From NCBI GenBank assembly GCA_964351625.1, contig CAYGOV010000005.1:1-64000 (forward strand): 64,000 nucleotides of DNA. The letters are read 5' to 3'. A program made the position numbers and the translations under genes. Below are positions 53,401 to 64,000 of this stretch, piece after piece. The notes under the pieces are model-generated. The model ran no database searches and had not been told where the DNA came from. It saw nothing but the letters and a program-made list of their open reading frames with translations. Positions within the stretch are counted from its first letter, which is position 1, and the number at the start of each line of letters is the position of its first letter. Origin of the DNA: Marinoscillum sp964351625 (GTDB lineage Bacteria; Bacteroidota; Bacteroidia; Cytophagales; Cyclobacteriaceae).

Positions 53401-56400
53401 AAGTGGCAATCCTACAGATACTTTATATAATGGCTATCAATTCACATGGTCATTGGCATCTGATGCTGGAGGTACTACGATTGGCACGGGCGATACTTTG
53501 AGCAACCTTGAAGCGATTGGATATTTCGTTGAAGTTGAGGAATTGATTAGCGGCTGTGTAGTTACAGGGACAGATGTAATATCATCTTCCCTTTCTAAGC
53601 CGGCAACTCCTTCAGCTACCCCTACTCCCATCACCACATGTGGAGGAACTGGATCTGCCACAGCGAACGGAGATATGACACAATTTAATGTGCTTTGGTA
53701 TAAAGGATTTGGAATTAAAGCAAGCCCAGATTACACGACAGCAACAATCAATAACTTAACACAGGGTTTTTATACACTAAGAGTACAAAGCAAAAGTTCA
53801 AGTTGTATTAGCGACACAGTCATCATTCATATAGATGATAACTCCATGCAACCTAATCCTCTAGCCACATTAGTAGCTGAAAACACTTCTTGTTCGAGTT
53901 TTACTGGCAAAATAACAGCAGATGGTGACGGGCTTGGAAATAAAGCAGGCTATAGTTTTCAATGGTATGCTGGTTCTATAGTAAGCAATAATAAACTTCC
54001 GGGGGCTCTAGCTGGTGTGGTATCTTCGGACAATGGTGCTACTATGGATAATTTACCTGCGGGTACATATAATTTAACAGTAACTAAAGATGGCTGTACG
54101 TCTACCACGTTCATAGAAGTCACTGATAATTATCAAACTCCAGAATTTAGTGCTTCTACTCCTGTGGATACTAAAGAATCTATTATCCTGAGTAGCAATG
54201 GTTATGTCGAAGTACCTCAGTTGTTTGGTGCAGGTAATCCTATCACGAGTGCGGTTACCATATCATATTGGGTAAATCTAACCATCCATAATTTCGATGA
54301 CGATCAGCGGATTTTCAGTTCTGGATCTACTGGTGAAAATCAAGTTTTGCTCTGGTCTGATAACCATAACGGATTAGCCTTTGTAGTACGGACGCAATCT
54401 GGAGGTCGTGGAAGAATCAATAGTGGTTATAGTGCGACTGGTTGGGCACAAATAACAGGAACTTGGGATGGGGCTTCTGGGGATATGTATCTCTACGTAA
54501 ATGGAGTTGAGATTGGGTATACAAATCACAAAGGAGGCGGAGTACTTGTCAACACAGGCAATCCAATGTACTTGGGACGAGATGGTAATATAAATGCTAA
54601 AAAGTTCAAAGGAGAAATAGATGAAGTTAGGTTCTACGATAAGGCACTGACGCAAAGTGAGATAGTAGAACAAATGTGTATGGAACTTACAGGGACTGAA
54701 GATGGTCTCGTAGGCTATTACCGGTTCAATAACATTGCTTCGGTAGCTACCAATACAGTGATACCTAACATTGCAGGTAATTCAGCATATGATGGTAAGA
54801 TAAAAAATGGCGGTGCTTCTACCATAAGTTACGTAACGGCTACTATCACTTGTCCAGACGCAGGGGTATCGAGTAATTCCAGCTGTGATTCGAGCAATCC
54901 AAATGGATCGATTGACTTAGCAGGTAAAGTGATCCCTTCGGCTACATATACTTATACGCTTTATCAAGGATTCTCTACTGCTACCCAGTTACAACAAAAC
55001 CAAACTGGTCTATTCACTGGTTTGGATGAAGGTTTTTACTCAGTAACAGCACAAAATGCAACTACAAATTGTATCACTGTACCAGCCACAGTTTCTATAA
55101 GTACTGTTGAAGACCTACCTTCCATAGTTACAGTCGCTACTAATGATGTTGGTTGTAATGGAACAGGCACAGGAACTATAAGTGTTAAAAGTTCAAGTAA
55201 CGGTGACGAACCGACCAATGGTTATACCTATAACCTTTATTATGGAGCTAGTTATGATTCGCTAATAAGTGGCCCTATTGATATATCGGATGGCAGTGTA
55301 GCTCATCTGTTTTCAGGTCTCGAGGATGCCACCTACAGGGTAAGAGTTGAAAATAATGACTTGACCTGTGAGTCTTATAAAGATGTTATCGTGGGTAATA
55401 CTACTGTGATTCCAACTATAGCCTCTATCACGGTTATTAATAACACTTACTGTAATTCCGCTTCGGGATTTTTGAATGTAAATATGACAGGTGGTGCAGA
55501 TGATACTGATTATACCTACACATGGTACAATGGTAGCACAACAAGCGATCCTGTGATTGTAGCTGACACTACAAGTTCCGTTTTATCTGAACTTTCCGCA
55601 GGTCAATATACCGTGGTAGCAAAGAGAATATCTACAGGTTGTACAACCTTATCCGCTACAAGAACTATCAGTAACACCCCATCCTATCCAAATGTAGTTA
55701 CCACTGAAATACTTCCTGCTTCTGGATGTATTGCAAGTGCTGGAGGTGGATCTATGGAGGCATCTGTGAATGAAGCAAGCTATGACGAGAATAATTATAC
55801 TTTCCAATGGTATCTAGGCCCTGTATCAGATAGCATAAAAGTAGCAGATGCTAATGATGGCAATAAGGCAACCACAACAAACTTATCAAGTGCAACTTAT
55901 TACGTTTTAGTAACCAATAAAGAGACTGGTTGTCAAACGTATACAGCTAATATCACACTTAGTAGCTCGCCAATCAAACCAATTCTGAGTGAAAATACCA
56001 CCTCTCCTAATACCGGTTGTAATGCAACATCTCAGGATGGATCGGCTTTATTGGATCTCGAGTTCAATAGTTCAAATATTTCTGGCCCAAGTGGTGCCGG
56101 GTATAATTTCGATTGGTACTACTCCAATGGTAGTGAGGTAGTAGATGGTGGCACGGTGACAAATGCAGATACAGAAAACCCAAGTGGATTGGTAAACGAT
56201 TCCTACAAAGTGGTTGCTACAGGTCCGAACGGCTGTACTTCAGACACCCTTTTGGTTGTAGTAGACTTTGTTCCAAATAAACCAAAATTGACCGTCACAC
56301 AAGATGTCCCAAGTACAGGTTGTAATATTGGAAATGGTAGAGCAATAGCAACAGGAGATGGTACTGGTACAGCAGGCTATACTTTTGAATGGTTTTTGGG

Positions 56401-58052
56401 CTCAAATACCAATGTGTCAAACAAACTACCAGGTACTGCAAGTCCAAATGCTTTTTTAGTCAATGACAATGCTCACAATCTAGGTGGGCTGGAACCTGGT
56501 ATCTATACGGTTAAAGTCACTAATACCACTACAAATTGCGATAGCACGCAAACAGTAACCATTTCTGATGACAAGCAAGATCCATTGGTGATCGATGAAA
56601 ATGATATAATAATTTCACCTGCAATTTCTTGTGATACCTTAAACCCTGGTGGTAGTGTAGATATTTCAGCAATCGTAGCTACAGCACAAGCTGTTTCTAT
56701 CAATAATATCAATGGTAGCTTTGAATCACCAAACATCCTAACGACCGGTGGTCATAAGCAATCATTTAACGGAGGTAGAATAAAAACTTATGTTGATACA
56801 GATGTATCAGGCTGGTCTACAACAGCTACCGATGATCGGATTGAAATATGGAATAAAACCAATACTGTCAGGGCACATGATGCCTATGAGGGTAATCAAT
56901 GGGCAGAAATAAATGCAAATCAGACCGCCGCACTTTACTTTGACTTAAATACCCAACCTGGTGTGGATATGATCTGGCGTTTTGCACACCGCGGTAGAAG
57001 CGGCCGTGATTCCCTAGCGCTATTCATTGGCCCATCTACAGGAACTTTAATCCAACAAACTCGGGTGGGTACAGGCAACTCTGCTTGGGTACTTTACGAA
57101 GGTACTTACACAGTACCTTCTGGTCAATATTTCACACGTTTTGAATATAGGGCAATTTCTACTGCAACCGGAAATGCATCAGTAGGTAACTTTATTGATG
57201 GGGTAGAATTCTACATGAGCCCTTATAACTATTCTGGTTACCTATCCAGTAATACAACTGGAAATGCTGTTGAAATAAATGATGAAGGTGTCTTTGATAG
57301 CTTAGCTGCGGACACTTACACGTTTTATGTAACGGATAATTACACTGGCTGCCAGACCGATCCTATTAATGTTGTTGTGGCAGATAGCACGGTAAAACCT
57401 GATTTTGTTTTAGGGTCTTTTCAAAACAATTCGGTTTGTGATACCACGGTCGCTGGAGCCTACAATGGTCAGCTTGTCTTGGCTCGTAATGATGGAAATG
57501 CAGATTTATCCAACTTTACTTTTACATGGTATGATGGAGTGGGTACTAGTGCTTCAAATGCTACTGCTTATGATGACTCTTCCAATGGTATTTTGAATGA
57601 AATACCAGGTGGAGCTTATACAGTTGTTGTAAAAGACTTGACAAGTTTTTGTGACACTTCCTTTACGGTCAATATAAGTAATGTTCCTATTGTTGTTGCT
57701 ACGCCGACTTTGAGCTCTACTTCGGTATCTACTTGTGAAGGTTCTACTGCTTATCCTAATGGTGCAATCACCATAACCCCTCCTGGTAATGCTGGTGCTT
57801 ATATCTATGGATATTTCAGAGGATCGTCTGTCGACTCTACTAAGCAAATTGCAGAGGGTGATGATATCTTAACTGAAAAGAGTCTATCAGGATCAACTGG
57901 AGTAACAATAGACACTACAAACTTTGGAGCGACTATCTCTAATCTCAATGCTGGGCAATACACAATCATCGTGCAAGACACCCTCACTGGTTGTATCTCT
58001 TCGGCGGCTACCGTGACCATAGGTAATACTCCTACTGTATTCAGCTTTACTG
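50429..58052 (+). CDS. Giant SprB-like secreted adhesin, N-terminal segment
   Basis: About 2,541 residues up to the first gap. Signal peptide MKINRNQLLFSTLFFLSLSF-NAFSQ. There follows a Cys-containing region (ETSCTNGIDDGGDGFTDCYD, a pattern seen in many Cytophagales surface proteins), then an integrin-like FG-GAP propeller (about 75-500) with loops such as DIDQDGTPEVV, DFDGDGQVELY, DFNLDGHIDVL, DFDGDGAFETI and DVDGDGASEIC. A CARDB-like domain (about 560-690) follows, then SprB-type repeats with a conserved Cys near the start and W-Y in the middle. A LamG domain (nt 54,170-54,730; GWAQITGTWDGASGDMYLYV) and a carbohydrate-binding-like jelly roll (nt 56,700-57,230; AYEGNQWAEINANQTAALYF) are embedded. 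It is probably exported by T9SS and helped by the PorP/SprF-like protein upstream. It has its own 219-bp leader after the CHU_C gene. Confidence 0.87.
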
Positions 58053-58224
58053 NNNNNNNNNNNNNNNNNNNNNNNNNNNNNNNNNNNNNNNNNNNNNNNN
58101 NNNNNNNNNNNNNNNNNNNNNNNNNNNNNNNNNNNNNNNNNNNNNNNNNNNNTAATCTCAATGCTGGGCAATACACAATCATCGTGCAAGACACCCTCAC
58201 TGGTTGTATCTCTTCGGCGGCTAC
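57938..58224 (+). repeat. Exact coding repeat flanking gap 3
   Basis: The stretch of about 70 bases after the gap (from 58153, encoding NLNAGQYTIIVQDTLTGCIS) is identical to the stretch starting at 57940. It therefore encodes the same end-of-domain sequence in two successive SprB-like repeats and is the reason the assembler stopped. Confidence 0.85.
58053..58152. other. Assembly gap 3 (100 N) in the second giant gene
   Basis: The right flank is a repeat of 57940 onward. The left flank (GTATTCAGCTTTACTG) has no second copy that I can see, so the missing length cannot be inferred. The frame happens to be kept by 100 Ns, so the true size should equal 1 modulo 3. Confidence 0.75.
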
Positions 58225-61200
58225 AGTAACGATAAAGAATGTATCTACAGCACCTTCAGGAACAAAAGATGCAACATCTATTAAAAATACTGTTTGTGAT
58301 ATTTCACTAACAGATTCAAATAGATATAATGGTAAACTGGCTATTAAACCAGGAAGTGGCGTTCCTTCAGACTATAGCTATACTTGGTATTACTCCTCAG
58401 ATACAACTGGCAACAAACTACCTAATGACTCAAAAGTTAACAATGCAGATACTACATCCGATGCTAGCTTCTTCTACTTGGATAGTATACCAGGTGGAAC
58501 TTATAAGCTTCTCCTAACACATCAAATAACTAACTGTACATCATTGCTAAGTTTTTCACTTGGAGACTCAAGCGCTGTGCCTGAAGTTCAAACCACGAAT
58601 GCAGCAATTGATACTGTGAATGTTACAGTATGTTCTACTGCAGCTACTTATCCAAATGGTGAAATTGAATTGATTGGATCAGAACTAATACCTACTGGTG
58701 GTAACTTCCAAATTAAATGGTATTATGGCACTAGTGTCAATGCGAGCAAACAAATTAAAAATGGCAACAATTTAGGAACCCTAAAAGGAGTCGGAGCTTA
58801 TAATGCGGTGGTTGATCTTAGTGATTCGCTTCATCTTATCAATGTGGATCCAGGAAGCTACACAGTCGAAATCATTGATTTAAACACTGGATGTACATCA
58901 GCTAAATTGACTATCCCTGTAACGGACGCTACAGAAAGTTTTACAGCAAGTGCGGGTGTAATACAGGATCAATTCTCTTGCAACATATCTGCTCCAATTG
59001 GTAAGGTAGGTGCTAAAAGAACTGGTGGCTCAAGTACTTACACCTATGAATGGTATCGAGGTGCTTCTACTAGCTTAAGCTCAAGAATTGCTAGTGGTGG
59101 AACAATTGGCACAGCTGCTTCCCCAACTGCAAATGCTACAGCAACTGTTGCAACAGCCACATCAAACGCTACAGGAGATACATTGAGTAATCTACCGTCA
59201 GGTGTGTATACCGTGAAAATTATTGATAATACATCTAAGTGTTTTAGCACTGCTCAGGTAACAGTCAAGGAATCTATTCCAAGTTTCTCATTCACTTTGG
59301 GTCAATCGGATCAAACTCAGTGTAACACAGGAAATGGAAAGGCCTACATCAAAACAATATCAGTAAACTTTACCAATGGTACTCCAACAGGCTATAGTGC
59401 CAAAGCAGATACAACCTATCAATGGTATCAAGGTCAAAGCGTAACAACTGCAGGTAAACTGTCTGCTGAAACGTCTGATTCTTTATTGAATCGTGATTCA
59501 AATTGGTACACTGTAGTAGTTTCATCAAGTACTTCTGGTTGTACGAGCTCTTCTAAGAGTATAAAAATTATCGACGCTGTAAGCGCATTGGCTCCTACCA
59601 TTACCTTCACTGCAGACAATATTCCAAGTAGTTGTGATGGTACAAATGGCGAAATAACTGCCAATCTAAGTGGAGCTGCTGGTGATTACACAAGATTTGA
59701 ATGGTATGAAGGATCTCAAGACTTCACACCATTAGATAGCCTTGGTAAAGGATTTTCAAATTCAGCAGGTGGTGCAATTACTTCTTCAGTCACTGGTTTA
59801 AAATCAGCCCTTTACACCTTGGTAGTTACTACAACTACGGGTTGTAGATATCAAGAATCATATGACCTGCCTTTCGAGGGAATTCAGACGACAACAACCC
59901 TTGCCTTGGAGCATGTAACAGAATGTCCTGATAACGGAGTTGCTAAAGTAGCATTGGCAGATAATATCGGGTTAACGCACTCTGACATGACAGGTGGGCC
60001 ATATTTTGCTAACCTAGATACCATTAGTGGAGGCCTCAGTGGAGCTATGGGTATTGTAAATGATACTGATAGTGCTACTTCTACAAGCGTAGCCTTGATT
60101 GGAACAACATTATTTCAAAGTGGCGAGACCATTACTGGTAATACTGGTGGCTCGGCTACTTTGACAGCAGGACCTTCAGATGTAGGCAATTTAGCTGGAC
60201 AAATAGATGATTTGGCGCAATATGAAATTTACCTATATGCCGGAACAGGTGTGCCTGCAAATCGATTTAACCCTTATGCTCAATTGAATTCAGAAGGTGA
60301 TACACTCTGGTTCCCATACAGCTTCGATCCTGTATCAGGCGAACTGCGTGATGGTAAAAATGGCTTAATTAGTACTGATGCGAGTGCTCCTTTAGCTGCA
60401 GCAGATACTGCAAACTTTACGAGCCTTCCTGCAGGATCGTATACAGCGATTGCAAGAAATATAGGTGGTGCACAATGCTGGACTTTGAGCGCTACAGATA
60501 TAGTTGAGCAAAAAGCATTTGATCCTTTGGTTGATTCATCATTTGTTACAAACAACACTGTATGTGACCCTGATGTTGCAATTGGAGGAAGTTACAATGG
60601 TAATGTTTACGCTAGCGTCAAAAAGGATGCTGATGATACTACCACTGTTGAGTTTAGTTTTCATTGGTTTGTTGGTAGTGATGGCACAGGAACCCTTCAT
60701 CATACTAATACTATTGTTGCCCCTGATAGCGACCCAGATGATACTTTTTATGGTGATTCCTTTAGCTCAACTGACACTTTATCGCCTGGAAACTATACTG
60801 TTGTTATAGAAACAAATTCGTCAGCTAAAAACATAGATGGTGTAACAGTTGGACTTAACAATTGTACGGCTGATACTCTGACCTTTACGGTTCAGGATGC
60901 ACCAGAAGATCATAATCTTTTGAATGCACATTGGGTTAATTTAACTGACTGCTCTCCTTTAAATCAAGGAATTATTTCAATAAGCAGTGATTCTATGTTG
61001 ACTGGAGATGTTATAGACTATGAATACCTCTTCTTGGCTAATTATCCAGGAACAACTGCTAGTGATACCTTATCGACTGGTGGGTTTGCAGCTGACACAA
61101 CGCTTAGTAACTTGAATCCAGGTATATATTATATCCAAGCTAGACATAAGGCTACTGGCTGTATTACCGACGCACTTGAGGTAGAAATAGATAGTGTGAC

Positions 61201-61915
61201 CACATTGCCTGAAATTACCCTTTCTTTAGGAAATGTTGATAATTCTTGTCTAACGACAGATAATGACGGTTTAGGTCAAATCAATTTCACTATTGATAAT
61301 ATTTCCACTTCAGACGGTGACTTTTATTATAAGTGGTTTGTAGGTACAGATACTACTGGTAGTGTGGTTAGTGCTGGTGTTGGGGTTACAGGTATAACCG
61401 GGACTCAAAACATCCCAGCTGAGGATTCCTTCACTAGTTCTCTAGAAAATGTAGACGGAGGACAATATACTATCGCAGTTATTGATCGATCAAAACCCGA
61501 TCAGAATTGTGCTGTTTTTGCAACATTCAATCTCTTAGAGAATACCACTAAACCATCAGTAGTTTCAAACGATGGTGATGCTGTATTGACCAGCAATACC
61601 AATTGTGCAGATGGTTCGCCAGTTGGATCTATTCAGGTAGATCAAGTAAGGGAAGATGATGATGTGGTGACAGATCTCACAGCTTATACCTTCAATTGGT
61701 TTAATAACGATGGTACTGCCTTCGGTGGAACCCCTGTTGATGCTGGAGGGAATGGTGGTGTAGATAATCGAATTGAGAATCTCCTAGAAGGTACTTATAA
61801 ACTGATCCTTGAAAACAGTACTACCAATTGTTCAAGTGACACTGTATCCTTTACTATACTAAAAGATACATTGGAGCCGGTACCGACCGTAAACATCGCT
61901 GCTATTGATACTTAC
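58153..61915 (+). CDS. Giant SprB-like adhesin, second segment
   Basis: About 1,254 residues in the same frame as the first segment when 100 Ns are read through. It consists of SprB-like or PKD-like domains of 90-130 residues. Each has Cys-containing starts such as NTVCDISLTDSN, DQFSCNISAPIG, QTQCNTGNGKAY and SSCDGTNGEIT, a central W-Y and an end of the type L-P-S-G-V-Y-T-V-K-I-I-D. One atypical insert at about 60.0-60.2 kb (GGPYFANLDTISGGLSGAMG, then TLFQSGETITGNTGG) does not follow the repeat pattern. No catalytic domain is seen. It belongs to the extracellular stalk of the adhesin that begins at 50429. Confidence 0.85.
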
Positions 61916-62015
61916 NNNNNNNNNNNNNNNNNNNNNNNNNNNNNNNNNNNNNNNNNNNNNNNNNNNNNNNNNNNNNNNNNNNNNNNNNNNNNNNNNNNNN
62001 NNNNNNNNNNNNNNN
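61916..62015. other. Assembly gap 4 (100 N), collapsed repeat
   Basis: The left flank ends at the equivalent of 62439 and the right flank resumes at the equivalent of 62679, so at least 239 nt (the copy 62440-62678) are missing. 239 equals 2 modulo 3, which moves the downstream frame back into register with the start at 50429. Confidence 0.85.
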
Positions 62016-62781
62016 CGCTATCTCTGATGCTACAAACCCTAATGGTGGGTGTGCTACTACTATCACTTTCAAAATAGAAGAAGATCTGCCTACTATCGAC
62101 ATCCTTGCCTCTGACATCACTGTGGTGGATAACAAAGCTTGTGATGCTGGTACGGCTAATGGTAGCATCTCTGTTGCCAACATGAGACTCGATGGTGCTA
62201 TTGATGCTTTGACCAAGTACAACTTCGAATGGTCTGGTCCTGGTGGATACTCTGATGGTCCTTCCGTTGCTAATACCAATAACAGCATCACTGGACTTGT
62301 TGATGGTACTTATACCCTAACAGTCACTACTAATGACGCTTCTGGTTGCCCTCCTGCTGATCTCTCTTTCGACTTTACTATCGAAAAAGATACATTGGAG
62401 CCGGTACCGACCGTAAACATCGCTGCTATTGATACTTACTGTGCCGCTAATAATGATGGTACTGGGGAAATCAACTTCTATATTACTGATGATGTCACTG
62501 GAGATCCTACCTATGATCTAGCTAAGTATGATGTCAAATTCTACAGAGGACAGAATACAACTGCTGCTGGTGTAGAACTATTCGCTGGCAATGCTGCCAT
62601 CGATGGTACTGCGACTAATTCTGTAAATGGTACTGATAGTATCACTGTGTCAGAACTTGCTAATGGTTTCTATACTATCGCTATCTCTGATGCTACAAAC
62701 CCTAATGGTGGGTGTGCTACTACTATCACTTTCCAAATCACTGAAGATCTACCTACTATTGATATTCAGTCCGATGATTTC
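62016..62781 (+). CDS. Giant SprB-like adhesin, third segment
   Basis: About 255 residues between gaps, read in the frame with the codon GCT at 62017 (A-I-S-D-A-T-N-P-N-G-G-C-A). This differs by one from the upstream frame only because the gap is drawn as 100 Ns. It holds one complete two-domain unit: DITVVDNKACDAGTANGSIS, YNFEWSGPGGYSDG, then DTLEPVPTVNIAAIDTYCAA and GEINFYITDDVTGDP. The apparent stop at 62077 belongs to the shifted frame and is not real. Confidence 0.83.
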
Positions 62782-62881
62782 NNNNNNNNNNNNNNNNNNN
62801 NNNNNNNNNNNNNNNNNNNNNNNNNNNNNNNNNNNNNNNNNNNNNNNNNNNNNNNNNNNNNNNNNNNNNNNNNNNNNNNNN
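62782..62881. other. Assembly gap 5 (100 N), collapsed repeat
   Basis: The left flank ends at the equivalent of 62955 and the right flank starts at the equivalent of 63551, so at least 595 nt (nearly a whole 669-bp unit) are missing. 595 equals 1 modulo 3, like 100, in agreement with the frame being unchanged across this gap. Confidence 0.85.
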
Positions 62882-64000
62882 GTGGGTGTGCTTCAACAAC
62901 CACTTTCCAAATCACTGAAGATCTACCTACTATTGATATTCAGTCCGATGATTTCACTGTAACTGATAATCAAGCTTGTGATGCCGGTACGGCTAATGGC
63001 ACAATTACCATCACAGATATTAGAGAAGATGGAACTGCTAACTCTACTTTGAGTGATTACAACTTTGCTTGGTCTGGCCCTGGTGCTTTTAGCGTAGGTG
63101 CTCAGTCTGGAGCGAATGCAGCTGTTAATGCGCTCACTGGATTAGAAGAAGGCACTTATACCCTTTCGGTAACTTCCAACAATACAAGTGGATGTCCGCC
63201 TGCTGCGCTGACTTATGACTTTGTTGTAGGAAAAGATACTCTTGAGCCTGTGCCGACTGTGGAAATACTCGCTATCGACACTTACTGTGCGCCGAATAAT
63301 GATGGTACTGGTATCGTCAAGTTCTTCGTAGAAGATGATGCGTCTGGTGACCCGACAGTAGATGCTGCTAACTATACCATCACTTTCTACAGAGGTAATT
63401 CTACCGCGGCTGGTGACGAACTATTCGCTGCTAATGGAAATGAAGGAACTGCTACTAGAAATATCATTGGTGCTAATGATAGCATCACTTTAGCTGGTCT
63501 CGCTGATGGATTCTATACCGTCACTATCGCGGATGCTACTAATCCTAATGGTGGGTGTGCTTCAACAACCACTTTCCAAATCACTGAAGATCTACCTACT
63601 ATTGACATACAAGATGCCGATGTAGAAGTAATTGCTGATAGTAATTGTGATGGCAGTACTGGCAATGGTATCATAAACATTGCTGGAATAAGAGTTAATG
63701 GTGTACTCAATACCAATACAGATGACTACAACTTTGCATGGTCTGGCCCAGCAAGCTTTACAGCGATCGCTTCTACTTCTGGAGGTGGCGCAGACACGTT
63801 AACTGACCTTTCGAATGGTACTTATATCCTAACGGTCACTTCAAACAATGGCACTGGTTGTCCTCCTACTGCAATAACACTCGAATTTGTAGTAGAAGAC
63901 GAAAGTGTCGAACCAAAAATCACCAATACAGCCAGAACTGCAGACACCTTCTGTGACAATGGCAGCAATGACGATCAAGGTGATGGCTCCCTTACTGTAG
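62882..64000 (+). CDS. Giant SprB-like adhesin, fourth segment, runs off window
   Basis: About 373 residues, open to the last base. It contains one and a half more repeat units with DNQACDAGTANGTIT, YNFAWSGPGAFSVG, DTLEPVPTVEILAIDTYCAP, DSNCDGSTGNG and TADTFCDNGSNDDQGDG. The C-terminal sorting domain is not in the window; by analogy with SprF-linked adhesins it should be a type B (CHU_C) domain, but that is inference. Confidence 0.83.

Larger units (their letters stand above)
61862..63900 (+). repeat. Tandem array of 221-223-residue two-domain units
   Basis: Units of 663-669 bp contain the landmarks DTLEPVPTV, TYC, GGCAT/STTITF or GGCASTTTFQITEDLPTID, DNxACDAGTANG and YNFxWSGPG. Bases 61862-61915 equal 62386-62439, and 62882 onward equals 63551 onward (669 bp apart) over more than 60 bases. 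Two gaps interrupt the array, so the real copy number is higher than shown. Confidence 0.9.

Noticed and set aside
62016..62077. End of the second giant gene at 62077
   Set aside because: This stop is read only in the frame forced by a 100-N gap. In the frame of the repeat unit the sequence stays open to base 64000.

Overview
The window reads as a chromosomal contig from a gliding or surface-associated member of the Bacteroidetes, most likely order Cytophagales. The basis is moderate-to-low GC, no Shine-Dalgarno leaders, secreted proteins with type IX secretion (T9SS) C-terminal signals, a PorP/SprF-family protein, outer-membrane beta-barrels and LamG/Ig-like/beta-propeller adhesin architectures. 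I see no rRNA, tRNA, CRISPR array, insertion sequence or phage gene. Five 100-N assembly gaps are present, all inside tandem repeats of two giant genes.

Layout. (1) 1-7.1 kb is a housekeeping and small-gene region: HrpB-type helicase, two convergent EF-hand proteins, a YdeI/DUF1905-type protein, a PhzF-family protein, a DUF3108 secreted protein and an unknown secreted protein. A strong bidirectional hairpin terminator closes it at 7149-7192. (2) 7.2-43.7 kb, minus strand, is one tightly packed gene train. Read in transcription order it encodes a membrane protein fusing an NTT/MFS-like transporter domain, HEAT repeats and a cyclic-nucleotide-binding domain; a soluble protein with apparently three TIR/DUF4062-like domains; an nSTAND1-type NTPase with one membrane segment, coiled coil and WD40 propeller; an outer-membrane barrel; a lipoprotein; and, after 93 bp holding a weak hairpin and two palindromes, a giant T9SS type A adhesin of about 8,700 residues. 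(3) 44.0-44.8 kb, minus, is another outer-membrane barrel. (4) 45.0-64.0 kb, plus strand, is a second secretion cluster: PorP/SprF-like protein with a SPOR-like tail, a propeller/PKD protein with a type B (CHU_C) sorting domain, and a second giant adhesin that runs off the window.

How the genes may work together (inference). The minus-strand train looks like a trans-envelope signalling module: a cytosolic NTPase with a predicted periplasmic WD40 sensor, a TIR/DUF4062-like partner, a ligand-gated membrane protein, an outer-membrane barrel and a lipoprotein, linked to a giant surface adhesin. The divergent cluster is a SprF/SprB-like pair, where a PorP-type protein supports export or anchoring of type B cargo. 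The nSTAND-TIR-transporter-barrel-lipoprotein-adhesin set is the best candidate for an undescribed system here.

Assembly note. For four of the five gaps, matching the gap flanks to another copy of the repeat gives a minimum missing length (324, 134, 239 and 595 nt). Each value restores the reading frame exactly, so the apparent frame breaks at the gaps are assembly artefacts, not mutations.
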